Shown piece by piece: positions 46,220 to 55,904 of a stretch of DNA of 64,000 nucleotides. Position 1 is the first letter of the stretch. Every line of letters begins with the position of its first letter. The notes under the pieces are model-generated. The model did not search any database. It had not been told where the DNA came from and worked only from the letters and a program-made list of their open reading frames with translations. Where the stretch lies: NCBI GenBank assembly GCA_033064195.1, contig JARBJD010000040.1, positions 186,001-250,000 of the forward strand, read 5' to 3'. Made by a program: the position numbers and the translations under genes. Source of the DNA: Blattamonas nauphoetae. Lineage: Eukaryota > Preaxostyla > Oxymonadida.

Positions 46220-49200
46220 ATGTCAACTCCTTTAAAGTCTGAAGTATCTGCCATCACAAAAATCAAACAACTATTTCCCAACACCACCTTTGAATTCAAG
46301 GACAAATATGGTCAAGATCGTCAATATGATCCGAACAGCAGAAACTACGCACATCAGAATGCTTATCTAATGTCCATGCTTCGGAATCCAGAAGTCGGAT
46401 ATCTAGAGTCATCTCCTGACGATAATATTTCAACATTTCTGAACAAAATTGAAAACCAACAACAGATGGTATCTGAAGATCAGCATGAACACAAAAGGAT
46501 TGATGAAGAAATGAAAGCAAGCATCCAAAATATGAAAGCAAATCCAAGAGTGAACGAAACTGAATTGAAGAAGCACGTGTTCAAGATCACAAGGAAACTA
46601 AAGTCGATAGAAGAGAAATTGATGGATCATTGGATGAAGAATCTGTTGGTAATTCAGAAAAAGAATGAGCAGATGGAATCAAGGAAAGTGAAGGAATTTG
46701 ATGGATTTAACGAGTGTATCTTACTCGCTGAACCAAGAGACAAAAGTGGATTTAATGAATGTCTGACGAATGCAAGAAGGAAGTTCAAAAAGAATGAGAT
46801 CGAGAAAGTGAGTGACAATGGAAAACCATATCAGTTGTACTTCCATAATCATCTGAAGAACGTTGAGGAAATCACAACCTTCATCAAAGCAGTGTATGAA
46901 AAAGAAAAGGATCATCCATTTAAGATCAGCATTGACTTCGGAAAGATCGTTGAAAGAAAAGACAGAGATGAGACAACATACAAAGATTTCAGACCAGAAT
47001 TGGAGAACACATCAAAGAGTTTTCCGACAGTGAATAGAAATGATGCTGACATCAATGAATATTCCAAGTATGCAATCAACCTGATCAAAGAATCACAGGA
47101 TAGAACACTGATGGACACAAAGACAATGTTCATCGCTTTCCACTCCATTCTTGTTGCTGTGTACAGGTTTCCAGTTGCAGGAAAAGCGAACGCCATTCTT
47201 ACTGAACATATTAGGAAACACAATGTAAAGTACGTTGATTCACCATACAACATCTGTTTCTTTCAAGCAGTTTCCCACAAAACACTACCAGACACACCAG
47301 GAAATAGAATTCCGCCGAATACCAGAAATGCTGAAGCTCACAGATTGTTTGCTAAATGTAAGAATCTTATCAATCCCACACAACAACAATTAACTGAACA
47401 CTTGAAAAACTATCCTGGATTTGATATTGCGTCAGATATGGAAGAAACAATGAAAATACTAAATATAACTGTTCACATCTATGAATACGATGAAGATAAG
47501 AAGCGATACTTCTTGAGTCAATCATATGTCAACGAGAATGATGATGCATTGGTAGTCCCAATTCTCATGGTTCCTCTCACTGCAACTCTTGTTCATGTAA
47601 TGTTCATTTCAGATCCTGAGAAACTCACTGGATATAAACTATGTCCGTACTGTCAATCAAGAGGATTCCAAGTGAAGGATTCACACTTCTCGAGAGATTA
47701 TGAGAAGCATCTTGCAGAGTGTAAGGAACTTGATGGAAAACATGTGAAAAAGATTCAACTTGACAGAACACCAAGACCGTACGTTCCACATATCCTCAAC
47801 AATAGAACTTATGAATTTCTGATGGCACACAAGAGACAAGATGAATTCAAACCAACACAATTCTACATCACATACGATTTCGAAACTATGGAAGATCTCA
47901 TTCTTGACAACTTGTTTTCTGATGACAACACACAGTTGATTTCACACTTGAAACCTCTCTCTGTTGCATCAGCAATCAAAACAAAATCAGGAGTGAAGTC
48001 AATCTACTTTGATCTTCGAGACGGAAAGGACTTTGTGAAGCAATGGATCAGAGAACTCTTCAAGTTTGCAGAAACAGTTCGAGAGAACAACCAATATGAT
48101 GACCCAGAGATTCCTTCTCAGAATGAAGTCAGTGTGATTGGATTCAACAGTTCCAGATTCGACATCAATCTCATCTTCCGTGATCTGGTTGATAAGGATT
48201 GGAAAGTGGTGAGCTTTCTTGGATCCACAACCAAGTACAAACAAGTATTGATCAGACACGAGAAAACACAACAGGTGCTTCGATTCATTGACATGATGTC
48301 GTACACAGGACCAATGACATTGGAGAATGCAGTGAAAGCTTTTGGTGGAAACACAACACTTCAGAAATCATTCTTTGCTTACGAATCATTTGATTCATCA
48401 GATTACGATGCAGTGCTGAGCAAACAAGAACCATTCTCCAAGTATGAATTCTATTCCAGTCTGAACAACAGTGAAATGTCCGACACCGATTACCAACTTT
48501 ACCTTGATGATTGGTACAAGCAAGGATTCAAGAACAGATGGGACTACCTGAAATTCTACAACATTAGAGACGTCGAATGTATGATTGCACCACTGGACAA
48601 TCTGATCAACTTGAACTTCCAATACAAAGTGGATATGTTGCACAATCTCTCACTGTCAGCCAACGCTTCAGCAATCAAGTATGCTTGTGCCTACAAAGAC
48701 TTTGATATTGATGCCGACTACAACGAATGTGACGAATCTGGACCAATCAAGATCACCAAACAATACTGGAAATACAAAGTGGAAGGATACAGGTACCAAG
48801 ACCAGAAAGCTCATCGCAATACGAACAAAAACGTCAATGAAGCAGACTATGAATGGTTTGTTCAACAGTGCAAGAAAGTGTGTTATATCTGCAAGTGCCA
48901 TTTCACACAAGTAGTTCGACCAACATTGGATAGAATCGACAATTCGAAAGGGCATTCAAAAGAGAACGTGAAGATATGCTGCGATTATTGCAACACTTAT
49001 AAGTCAGACCATGATGAACATCTCACAAGATTGAGAATTCAATTGAAGAAATTCTGTATCTGGAAATCTCTCCCTATGACTCTGACACATGAGCAAACAT
49101 ATCACAAGTTGAGAGCAGCAGTAACTGGTGGATTATCGAATGTTCAACATCGACAGAATATCAAAAACGTGACACCAATCAATCATTTTACATTCGAAGA

Positions 49201-50602
49201 TGGTAAGGTGATCTCCAAAGATACAGAACATAAAATGACTCACGTTTGTGGTGTTGATTTCAACTCTCTCTACCCCAGTGCTTTCTCATCAATCAAGAAC
49301 AAGAACAATCCATACACCAAACACAGAATGTACATGCCAGGACGATGCTTGTACACAGCAACAGGAGATAAAGAATGTCGTGAGATCATCGAAAACAAGA
49401 ATCAGAAGACACTATTTGTTGCTGAATTGAAGGGACACATTGATGAAAAGTACATAAATGATTTCATTAATTTCCCACCAATCTTCAGAAACATTGTGGT
49501 CAATACGACTGATGAGAACATTGGAGAGAAGACTTATTCGTTGATGAAGAAACATGGATTGAAGACTGACGACAAACAAAGAAAACTCACTCAACTCTTG
49601 AGCACACACGATCAGTATATGTTCTTTTCGACATACTATCTGTGGTTCCTCATCGACTATTGCCACTTCATCATCGATGACATCAAGAGTGTGATGGTAT
49701 TCTCGAGACACGCTGGATTTGAACCATTTGTGACATCATTCATGAATGATCGGATTGAAGCAATGAAGGTTGGAAACAAAGGAAAAGAACAGTTCTGTAA
49801 GACCAACCTCAATGGAAGTTACGGATATGATGGAATGAACACTGAGAAGTACAACTCAATCACAATCTGTAATGAGAAGAGAACATACTTGAAGCAAATG
49901 ATGAAAGGATTCGTAGCAACAAGAGAGATCAACGAGGACAACTACATCGTGATTGAAGACAGAGAGAAAGCATCATGCAAGACATGTCTGCAAGAAGCAG
50001 TGTTCACACTCGACAATGCCAAGTTCTGGTATCTGAATTTCATCTACAACTTCATGTACAAATGCCTCGACATGAACAAGATTCACTTCTGTGAAGGGGA
50101 TACTGACTCTGCATACTGGGCAATTAGTGGAGATCCAAAAGCTGGAATTCATCAACAATTTGAACACGTTATTGCTGACAAGACATTCTATGATGCACAC
50201 AAATATGAATGGTTTCCCAATCCTGAAAAAGGAGTTGAGGATGAGAAGAAGCTGTTGGGATTAGCAATTGAAAAGGAAGGTGAACAGATGATCTGCCTTG
50301 CACCAAAGTGTTACTCACTAGATGAGAAATGCAAAATCAAAGGAGTGTCACTGAAGAAAACAAACATCACAAGTGACGACTATGTGAAGTGTCTCAATGG
50401 AGAGAAAACAGTGACTACAACACTGAACTTTCAAACAAGAAGAGTTGTGAGCGAAGAGGACAGCAATGGATTTGAGATAGCAAAAATACAACAGCAGAAA
50501 CTCAGTCTCAGCGGAATTCATCTGAAGGCAATCGTACTTGAAAATGAATCATGTCCTCCATTCATTCATGGACTGAAAGCAACTGATTATATTATTCAAT
50601 AA
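46220..50602 (+). CDS. Polinton DNA polymerase B (protein-primed type) with embedded HNH domain
   Basis: 1460 residues. The N-terminal third is helical and is followed by a region with SPYNICFFQAVSHK near residue 345 and a zinc-finger-like CPYCQSRGF...H...H...C near 475. The exonuclease motif YDFETM is near 551. Polymerase motifs follow in order: DFNSLYPSAF near 1012 (motif A), KTNLNGSYGY near 1193 (motif B), and EGDTDSAYW near 1292 (motif C). Between exonuclease and motif A, at about 887-930, is an HNH-type segment: CYICKCHF, LDRIDNSKGHSKENV, CCDYCN. Family B enzymes of Polintons replicate the element, probably by protein priming. The T-rich tract 46188-46210 precedes the start. Confidence 0.93.
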   Translation: MSTPLKSEVSAITKIKQLFPNTTFEFKDKYGQDRQYDPNSRNYAHQNAYLMSMLRNPEVGYLESSPDDNISTFLNKIENQQQMVSEDQHEHKRIDEEMKASIQNMKANPRVNETELKKHVFKITRKLKSIEEKLMDHWMKNLLVIQKKNEQMESRKVKEFDGFNECILLAEPRDKSGFNECLTNARRKFKKNEIEKVSDNGKPYQLYFHNHLKNVEEITTFIKAVYEKEKDHPFKISIDFGKIVERKDRDETTYKDFRPELENTSKSFPTVNRNDADINEYSKYAINLIKESQDRTLMDTKTMFIAFHSILVAVYRFPVAGKANAILTEHIRKHNVKYVDSPYNICFFQAVSHKTLPDTPGNRIPPNTRNAEAHRLFAKCKNLINPTQQQLTEHLKNYPGFDIASDMEETMKILNITVHIYEYDEDKKRYFLSQSYVNENDDALVVPILMVPLTATLVHVMFISDPEKLTGYKLCPYCQSRGFQVKDSHFSRDYEKHLAECKELDGKHVKKIQLDRTPRPYVPHILNNRTYEFLMAHKRQDEFKPTQFYITYDFETMEDLILDNLFSDDNTQLISHLKPLSVASAIKTKSGVKSIYFDLRDGKDFVKQWIRELFKFAETVRENNQYDDPEIPSQNEVSVIGFNSSRFDINLIFRDLVDKDWKVVSFLGSTTKYKQVLIRHEKTQQVLRFIDMMSYTGPMTLENAVKAFGGNTTLQKSFFAYESFDSSDYDAVLSKQEPFSKYEFYSSLNNSEMSDTDYQLYLDDWYKQGFKNRWDYLKFYNIRDVECMIAPLDNLINLNFQYKVDMLHNLSLSANASAIKYACAYKDFDIDADYNECDESGPIKITKQYWKYKVEGYRYQDQKAHRNTNKNVNEADYEWFVQQCKKVCYICKCHFTQVVRPTLDRIDNSKGHSKENVKICCDYCNTYKSDHDEHLTRLRIQLKKFCIWKSLPMTLTHEQTYHKLRAAVTGGLSNVQHRQNIKNVTPINHFTFEDGKVISKDTEHKMTHVCGVDFNSLYPSAFSSIKNKNNPYTKHRMYMPGRCLYTATGDKECREIIENKNQKTLFVAELKGHIDEKYINDFINFPPIFRNIVVNTTDENIGEKTYSLMKKHGLKTDDKQRKLTQLLSTHDQYMFFSTYYLWFLIDYCHFIIDDIKSVMVFSRHAGFEPFVTSFMNDRIEAMKVGNKGKEQFCKTNLNGSYGYDGMNTEKYNSITICNEKRTYLKQMMKGFVATREINEDNYIVIEDREKASCKTCLQEAVFTLDNAKFWYLNFIYNFMYKCLDMNKIHFCEGDTDSAYWAISGDPKAGIHQQFEHVIADKTFYDAHKYEWFPNPEKGVEDEKKLLGLAIEKEGEQMICLAPKCYSLDEKCKIKGVSLKKTNITSDDYVKCLNGEKTVTTTLNFQTRRVVSEEDSNGFEIAKIQQQKLSLSGIHLKAIVLENESCPPFIHGLKATDYIIQ

Positions 50603-50625
50603 TTCCAAACTTTATTTTTGTTAAA

Positions 50626-52575
50626 ATGGATGATCAGTTTTTAAATTCATATATTTCTTCAATTATGGATAAAGAGGTTTTAAGTCCAAAACGAGTGGAT
50701 GCAATAGTAAGAAATCTGCTTTTTTCTGTACGGATTTCCAAACATACAATAGAAAATGTCAGAAAAGATTCTACACAGATTTTACCAGTTTATCATGGCT
50801 CTTTTCCAATGGGGGGAGGATTTGATGCTACAGACGAAACATATTTCGAGGATTGGTTGGGTGGAGAATTATCTCCTAATTTGTTAATTCTTGATGGGAG
50901 AAAAGTGGTTCAACGATTTATGAATGAATACATTGGAAAACGAATCAGTGCTGAAACAGCAGATCAAGCCTATAGAGCTTATCAAAAATATCACAATGAA
51001 GTTAATCAAATTCACTTTGGACAACAGACAATTTTGCCAAAGGAACCATCAGTGAATGAGCCAATTGTTGTAGATTCAACCATGTCTTCATCAATCAGAA
51101 TTGGAAAGAAAAGACGTTTAAAACCATCACATTCACATCATGATTTTCCAGCAAGGGAGAGACGATATGAAGAAGATCTATTTCTGACTATGTCACAAGT
51201 TCCAGACATTATTTCCAGAAATCCATCAGAGGTTGTTCGTACTGAACCAACAACAAGGCAAGTACTGGACATGTTGGAGCAAGTGAAAGGATTATTTGAT
51301 TACCAACAACAAGACAATTCAGAAGATGAACAAATCAAAGCAGAGAATTCATTGATGGACAATCAACAGCGAATGGAACAATTCATCACCACAAAGATTG
51401 TGGAGACAAAGAAACTGAATCGAGACATGTTCATTCTATCTCACGTCAGCAGATCTGTTGGAAGTGACGAAACTGATTTCATTCTGGCTCATCCAAAGCA
51501 AATCCCATTTGGTGGAAGATCATTTCAGGATTGGTACGATGAATATGTTCACCGATGGAGTCTTGCCAATTCAAAACAAACAACATTGAGAGGAAAAAGA
51601 CGTGATGCAATTGCAAATGGTCAAAGTAACATTGTTAAACCATCAGAGAAAATAAGCTATCCTTTTCGATCAAAGATGCAATTTATGTCAAAAGACATCA
51701 CTGGAGATCCACATCAAACTTCAGACAGAAAAGTTCCTCAGAAATGTGATCGACCTTATTTCTCTCCCAAGTTTGGATCATGGGAAATTGATCTTGTATT
51801 CATCCAATCACCAACGTCGAAAACAGTCCTGCAGATTTACCTCTTCGCAATCAACATCAATACCAAGTTCCTTGTTGTCATTCCAGTCCTGGATAAATCA
51901 TGGAAAAGCATCAAAACCGCAATAAACGATTTGATAAAATTCCGTGGAGTATATGTCAACAACATTCGAGGTGATGGAGAAGCAGCATGGACAAGTGGTG
52001 AAGCATCAGAGTTCTTTAAGAAGCAGAACGTCAGCACTTATTTCACAAGCTCACCATTCACAAATCACAACAGAATTGTCGATCGAGTGATCAGAACAAT
52101 CAGAGATGGATTCCAAGACAATGCAACACAAATGGCACATCATTCACTGATGAATCAGATGGTGGAATACTACAACATGACTCCTCATCGAGCGTACTGG
52201 AATAAATTCACTCCACAGCAAGCACAAAACAACAGAGAGATTGAAGCACAGTATATCTCCAGTTGTGAAGAACAATTGAAGAACATCCAAAGGCAACAGA
52301 CAACTCAGATGCTTTGGCGATACAAACCAGGAAACATACTGTTGATCCACCTTGATTTGGACAAGACTGTTGCCAAATTTCAGAAGAAGCGAAGACAGTT
52401 TCAATTTGTTGGACAATTCATCGAATACAAACACGGAAATGTTGTTGCAAGACTTCTGAATGGACTCACCTGTCTACCGAAAGTTGTGTACGTTCCAATC
52501 CAACACACTAAATATCATGCTGCTTCCATCGATGATTTATCACCAGAGTTCATTGATGAATTCAATATCGTTTAA
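50626..52575 (+). CDS. Polinton integrase (rve/retroviral-type fold)
   Basis: 649 residues. The N-terminal half is poorly conserved and includes a basic stretch (GKKRRLKPSHSHHDF). The integrase core lies at about 375-530: WEIDLVFIQ, YLFAININTKFLVVIPV, NIRGDGEAAW, FTNHNRIVDRVIRT, and the helix YYNMTPHRAY. The C-terminal part after about 565 resembles a small chromo/SH3-like beta domain (KPGNILLIHLDLDKT, FVGQFIEYKHGNVVARLL). It should join the ends of the element to host DNA. It starts 23 bases after the polymerase stop, with a TTTATTTTT tract at 50611-50619. Confidence 0.88.
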   Translation: MDDQFLNSYISSIMDKEVLSPKRVDAIVRNLLFSVRISKHTIENVRKDSTQILPVYHGSFPMGGGFDATDETYFEDWLGGELSPNLLILDGRKVVQRFMNEYIGKRISAETADQAYRAYQKYHNEVNQIHFGQQTILPKEPSVNEPIVVDSTMSSSIRIGKKRRLKPSHSHHDFPARERRYEEDLFLTMSQVPDIISRNPSEVVRTEPTTRQVLDMLEQVKGLFDYQQQDNSEDEQIKAENSLMDNQQRMEQFITTKIVETKKLNRDMFILSHVSRSVGSDETDFILAHPKQIPFGGRSFQDWYDEYVHRWSLANSKQTTLRGKRRDAIANGQSNIVKPSEKISYPFRSKMQFMSKDITGDPHQTSDRKVPQKCDRPYFSPKFGSWEIDLVFIQSPTSKTVLQIYLFAININTKFLVVIPVLDKSWKSIKTAINDLIKFRGVYVNNIRGDGEAAWTSGEASEFFKKQNVSTYFTSSPFTNHNRIVDRVIRTIRDGFQDNATQMAHHSLMNQMVEYYNMTPHRAYWNKFTPQQAQNNREIEAQYISSCEEQLKNIQRQQTTQMLWRYKPGNILLIHLDLDKTVAKFQKKRRQFQFVGQFIEYKHGNVVARLLNGLTCLPKVVYVPIQHTKYHAASIDDLSPEFIDEFNIV

Positions 52576-52612
52576 TTTCAAAAGTGTTTCAAATATTTTT
52601 ATTCTGTTTAAA

Positions 52613-52996
52613 ATGATTCGGAACAGTTTAGAACATTTTGGAAAAGATCCAAAGTTTTTAGAACATTTTGATAAAGATCTAAAGATTTTAGAACCGTTTG
52701 ATCCTAAACAGAACTGTTTTGAAAACATCTATGATTTTCAGAAGTTTTTGGAAAAGAACAGAAAAGAACTGAACGAATACACCACTCAGAAACTAAATCG
52801 GTTGATCAGAATTGACGGATACAAAATCACAAAAATAAGAGGTGAGATTGCACTTCGAAAAATAAACAATGACAACATTGGTGAATCCAACTCATTCTCG
52901 ATTGATCAACGATTGTCTGACATTGAAGAATCAATTCGTACGTTGACAGACACGATCGGCAATCTCATTCAAGAACTAACGGACCCTTCTGATTAA
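52613..52996 (+). CDS. small Polinton protein of unknown function
   Basis: 127 residues from the ATG at 52613, preceded by AATATTTTTATTCTGTTTAAA as in the other genes of the element. The first part has near-repeats (LEHFGKDPKF, LEHFDKDLKI, LEPFDPKQN). The C-terminus predicts a coiled coil (RLSDIEESIRTLTDTIGNLIQEL), which suggests oligomers. Its last 21 bases overlap the convergent ATPase gene. No family is recognised. Confidence 0.7.
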   Translation: MIRNSLEHFGKDPKFLEHFDKDLKILEPFDPKQNCFENIYDFQKFLEKNRKELNEYTTQKLNRLIRIDGYKITKIRGEIALRKINNDNIGESNSFSIDQRLSDIEESIRTLTDTIGNLIQELTDPSD

Positions 52997-53821
52997 GCCT
53001 TCTTTGTTGATCTCAGTCAGTGCAACTCCATCAGTATTGTATCGAAGAATGATTGCTTCACACTTTTGTTTTCGTTGATAGACATTCCAGAATTGTCGAA
53101 TGTCAATTGGGGAGTTCAATTGAGGATAGACTCGACTGATTCGTTCTTTGTTGAATCCTCCAAAGATCCACATTGAATCAATGTTTGACTTCATGTCTGC
53201 TGACAAACTGAAGAGCTCATGCATTGTCAGAAAGAAAGTGAACTTTGGCTGTCGATTCTCCAGTACTAAATCCATCATTGTCATTCTATTTTTGGATGTT
53301 CTTCGTTCACCTAGGATTCTACGACAGTCATCAAGGAGAATAATAGTTTGGAGATTCTTCACTGAGAAGTCATCAATGTGAAGTGAGTCGAACAGTTCAT
53401 CTCGACACTCATCAGGAATTCTATCTTGCCACTGATTGTCAATTATTTCTTCATAAGCAGCTTTTGATTGTGACAATTCCAAGAGAAACGGTAGTGCTTC
53501 ATCATATTTCACTTTCACGTATGGAACTGACAATATTGGTTTGAACTTATCAAAGGTTGGATCAATGTTCTTATCAGTGACGAAGACAAAGAGGTGAAAG
53601 AGTTCATTTCTGACATTAACATTTTGGAGTTTGGCAACCTCTCGAAGAGCATTAAATGTCTTTCCACTTCCTCTATTTCCAACGAGTACATTAACACTAT
53701 TGCGATTGAAATTTAGGTCTGGATGGATTTGTGATTGAACTTCGTGTGAAACATTCCTATTTGATGCTTCACTTAATTTTGCATTCACATATGCTGTAAG
53801 AGATAAAGGAGATTTGTTCAT
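52976..53821 (-). CDS. Polinton genome-packaging-type ATPase (FtsK/HerA, A32-like)
   Basis: 281 residues. The Walker A motif VGNRGSGKTF is near residue 50, and a Walker B-like strand (QTIILLDDCRRIL) is near 165. The sequence FFLTMHELFSL, where an Asn/Gln sensor is usual, is near 205. This size and order fit the A32-like packaging ATPases of Polintons and related DNA viruses, which drive DNA into capsids. It is the only long gene on the minus strand of the element and is divergent from the gene at 53881, with about 60 AT-rich bases between. Confidence 0.85.
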   Translation of the reverse strand: MNKSPLSLTAYVNAKLSEASNRNVSHEVQSQIHPDLNFNRNSVNVLVGNRGSGKTFNALREVAKLQNVNVRNELFHLFVFVTDKNIDPTFDKFKPILSVPYVKVKYDEALPFLLELSQSKAAYEEIIDNQWQDRIPDECRDELFDSLHIDDFSVKNLQTIILLDDCRRILGERRTSKNRMTMMDLVLENRQPKFTFFLTMHELFSLSADMKSNIDSMWIFGGFNKERISRVYPQLNSPIDIRQFWNVYQRKQKCEAIILRYNTDGVALTEINKEGLIRRVR

Positions 53822-53856
53822 TTATGATTTCTCTCTAATTAAAATATAGTTTTGGA

Positions 53857-53868
53857 TTTTTTATTTTG
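53857..53868 (+). promoter_or_regulatory. T-rich 12-mer (one mismatch) upstream of the 53881 gene
   Basis: TTTTTTATTTTG, 12 bases before the ATG at 53881. Confidence 0.4.
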
Positions 53869-53880
53869 TATGAAATACAC

Positions 53881-54828
53881 ATGACTGAAAAGATAGTGTA
53901 CCAACAAACATCAATCAGACAACCGAAGAGATATGCACAAGAAACCCGAGACGCAATGAAAAAGATCTACGCCGATGACGATATTCGCACCAAATTCAAT
54001 TCGGCACTTTGTAGCCTTCCATCAGCGTTAGAATACATTGAAAGAAATGAACTCAATTGGGATGTGAGAATGGAAAAACATGGGAAAGTTCCGGATGTGA
54101 TGGTATATGACAAAGATAATGGAGATCTCATTGCTGCCAATGGTTTCATGCTTGCTGCATACACCAGCAGACCAATCAAGGAAACATACTTCTCAGCGAA
54201 TCCTACCCCAGAAATGCGAAGACAAAACAAATATTCAGCATTTTATCAAGATCATGGAAGACGAATCAAAGCTGTTCACAGGAATTTTTTGAAGCATGGA
54301 CAATATGAATTACCATCGAATTACAAAGAAATCAGCTATGACGAAGCTCACAAGCAACGACAACAAGTTCCATTCGCGATAATGAAGAATCGTGCTGGTC
54401 TGTGGATGAATAATATATTGAAATTAGTCCGTGCCAACAAATCAAATCCAGTAGATGTGGGCAATGGAGTGTTGGACAATATTGTTTTCAATTCGATTCA
54501 ATCCAAAATTGCTGCAATGCTGTGGGATCAATGGCTTGATGACAATGTTCAGAACTTTGACAGCACCAATGAAGAATGTAAGAAACTCAAACAAAGAAAA
54601 GCCTTTAAAGAACAAATCTATCCACAATTCCATAGAATAATCGGTACTGACGACAAATATTTGGAAGGATTCTTCAATCAATATTCAACACAGATAGCAA
54701 CACTTGCGAACAACATTCAACGTCAAGCATACAGAACAAGAGATCTCACCACGTACCAATCTTCGATGCCTGACTACTATCGCTTTGCTCAATTGCAGAG
54801 ACAAATGGGAGAAGAGGAAAGTGGATGA
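53881..54828 (+). CDS. Polinton protein of unknown function, 315 residues
   Basis: The start is the ATG at 53881 (MTEKIVYQQ), chosen because of the T-rich tract just upstream. The protein is mixed alpha/beta and mostly hydrophilic, with a charged C-terminus (LQRQMGEEESG). Visible stretches include WDVRMEKHGKVPDVMVYDKD and DQWLDDNVQNFD. I do not see the His/Asp/Gln/Cys layout of the maturation protease common in Polintons. A structural or scaffold role is possible from its position next to the capsid genes but is not shown. Confidence 0.65.
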   Translation: MTEKIVYQQTSIRQPKRYAQETRDAMKKIYADDDIRTKFNSALCSLPSALEYIERNELNWDVRMEKHGKVPDVMVYDKDNGDLIAANGFMLAAYTSRPIKETYFSANPTPEMRRQNKYSAFYQDHGRRIKAVHRNFLKHGQYELPSNYKEISYDEAHKQRQQVPFAIMKNRAGLWMNNILKLVRANKSNPVDVGNGVLDNIVFNSIQSKIAAMLWDQWLDDNVQNFDSTNEECKKLKQRKAFKEQIYPQFHRIIGTDDKYLEGFFNQYSTQIATLANNIQRQAYRTRDLTTYQSSMPDYYRFAQLQRQMGEEESG

Positions 54829-54847
54829 ATAAAAACATAAATCTATA

Positions 54848-54859
54848 TTTTTTATTTTT
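54848..54859 (+). promoter_or_regulatory. T-rich 12-mer upstream of the 54870 gene
   Basis: TTTTTTATTTTT, 10 bases before the ATG at 54870. Confidence 0.5.
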
Positions 54860-54869
54860 ATAGAAAGTG

Positions 54870-55487
54870 ATGCAGCCAATTCTAAGTTGTCAATTTACAA
54901 AACACACAAGTTCTTCTTCTGTTCCAACGTCAATCACCAACAATGTCATCATAGATAACAAAGGATCAACTTCTGGAAGATCAAAGTTGGAAGACCGAAA
55001 TGATCAAGGTGCCAATGTTGAAATGATCAATGAACCAGGTACATATGATCCACCACCACTTGAGATATATCCATCAGCACCGTGCAACGCACAGAGAACT
55101 CCGTTCGATCCAATCCAAAGTCGTTCAATTCCACTACGAGAATACACATCAAACATTTCAGCATTCAAAGATCAATTATTGCTTGTGTACAAGAATGCAT
55201 TTGCATGTGAAAAGAAACTACTGAATAACCTCATTGAACCATCGAAGAAACTGATCACAAACCAAAGTGATTTCTGTGCATTGATTTCGACTCTCACTGG
55301 AATCAATGATGTGGTGATCGAATTAGATGACCTGTCTGATAAGTGCCTCTGTATGAATAAACTACCAATCTTTCGAACCATCTTCAAGATCCTTGTTGGT
55401 GGAAAGGACATGAGTATTGCCTTCAATGAAGCTTACAATACCATTCTCAATTGTGGAATTTCACTAACGAAAGCAATACCGAGATAA
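54870..55487 (+). CDS. small Polinton protein of unknown function, 205 residues
   Basis: The first 90 residues are Ser/Pro/Asn-rich and probably disordered (PPPLEIYPSAP). The second half is helical with several Cys (ACEKKLLNNL, DFCALISTLTGI, DKCLCMNKLPIFRTIFKILVGG). The hydrophobic helix FRTIFKILVGG is too polar around it to be a clear membrane span. The TAA stop is followed within 20 bases by the tract of the next gene. No family is recognised. Confidence 0.65.
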   Translation: MQPILSCQFTKHTSSSSVPTSITNNVIIDNKGSTSGRSKLEDRNDQGANVEMINEPGTYDPPPLEIYPSAPCNAQRTPFDPIQSRSIPLREYTSNISAFKDQLLLVYKNAFACEKKLLNNLIEPSKKLITNQSDFCALISTLTGINDVVIELDDLSDKCLCMNKLPIFRTIFKILVGGKDMSIAFNEAYNTILNCGISLTKAIPR

Positions 55488-55504
55488 ATATTTAATGAAT
55501 TGTA

Positions 55505-55516
55505 TTTTTTATTTTT
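55505..55516 (+). promoter_or_regulatory. T-rich 12-mer upstream of the 55523 gene
   Basis: TTTTTTATTTTT, exactly 6 bases before the ATG at 55523. Confidence 0.55.
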
Positions 55517-55522
55517 ACATAA

Positions 55523-55870
55523 ATGGCACCAGGAAGTTTCAACAAACTCAAAAATATCGGCAAACAATTCTTTCAATTCATCAAACCTCTAGCTCCAACG
55601 TTACTTCAAGTCGGAGGTGGACTCCTCTCACAAACCAACAACAAATTTGGACAAACTGCTGGAGGAATTCTCAGTGGCTTAGGAGGAATGATGGATGTGT
55701 ACCAACAAAATAAGGCGATGAATCAGTCACAAAAGCCACAGATGATTGTCTCGCCAGAGGCTTCGAACCCTCACAGGGTGAGAGATTATGAACCGCCACG
55801 AAATGCTCGATACTCTAATGATGATATACCTCAATCGTCAAATTCGAAAATTCAATTCAAAGGTCTTTAA
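55523..55870 (+). CDS. small Polinton MAPG protein A
   Basis: 115 residues starting MAPGSFNKLKNIGKQFFQFI. An amphipathic N-terminal helix is followed by a Gly-rich hydrophobic stretch (LLQVGGGLLSQ, AGGILSGLGGMM), then a polar tail. The opening MAPG and helix are shared with the next gene, so the two are probably paralogues. Small proteins of this kind near capsid genes could be minor virion components or membrane-active peptides; that is inference from position and amphipathicity. Its tail includes the hairpin-bearing motif described at 55748. Confidence 0.65.
   Translation: MAPGSFNKLKNIGKQFFQFIKPLAPTLLQVGGGLLSQTNNKFGQTAGGILSGLGGMMDVYQQNKAMNQSQKPQMIVSPEASNPHRVRDYEPPRNARYSNDDIPQSSNSKIQFKGL
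55748..55786. repeat. shared motif plus hairpin, copy 1 (inside MAPG gene A)
   Basis: GTCTCGCCAGAGGCTTCGAA followed by CCC and a hairpin CTCAC-AGG-GTGAG, then GAGA. The partner lies at 56206-56252. The outer TCTC and GAGA can also pair. Confidence 0.5.
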
Positions 55871-55886
55871 ATAAATGTAAATCCAG

Positions 55887-55898
55887 TTTTTTATTTTT
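55887..55898 (+). promoter_or_regulatory. T-rich 12-mer upstream of the 55905 gene
   Basis: TTTTTTATTTTT, exactly 6 bases before the ATG at 55905. Confidence 0.55.
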
Positions 55899-55904
55899 AC
55901 AGAA

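Noticed and set aside
53881-54828. Polinton maturation protease
   Set aside because: The catalytic His, Asp/Asn, Gln and Cys pattern of the adenovirus-like protease is not visible, so the gene is left as unknown.
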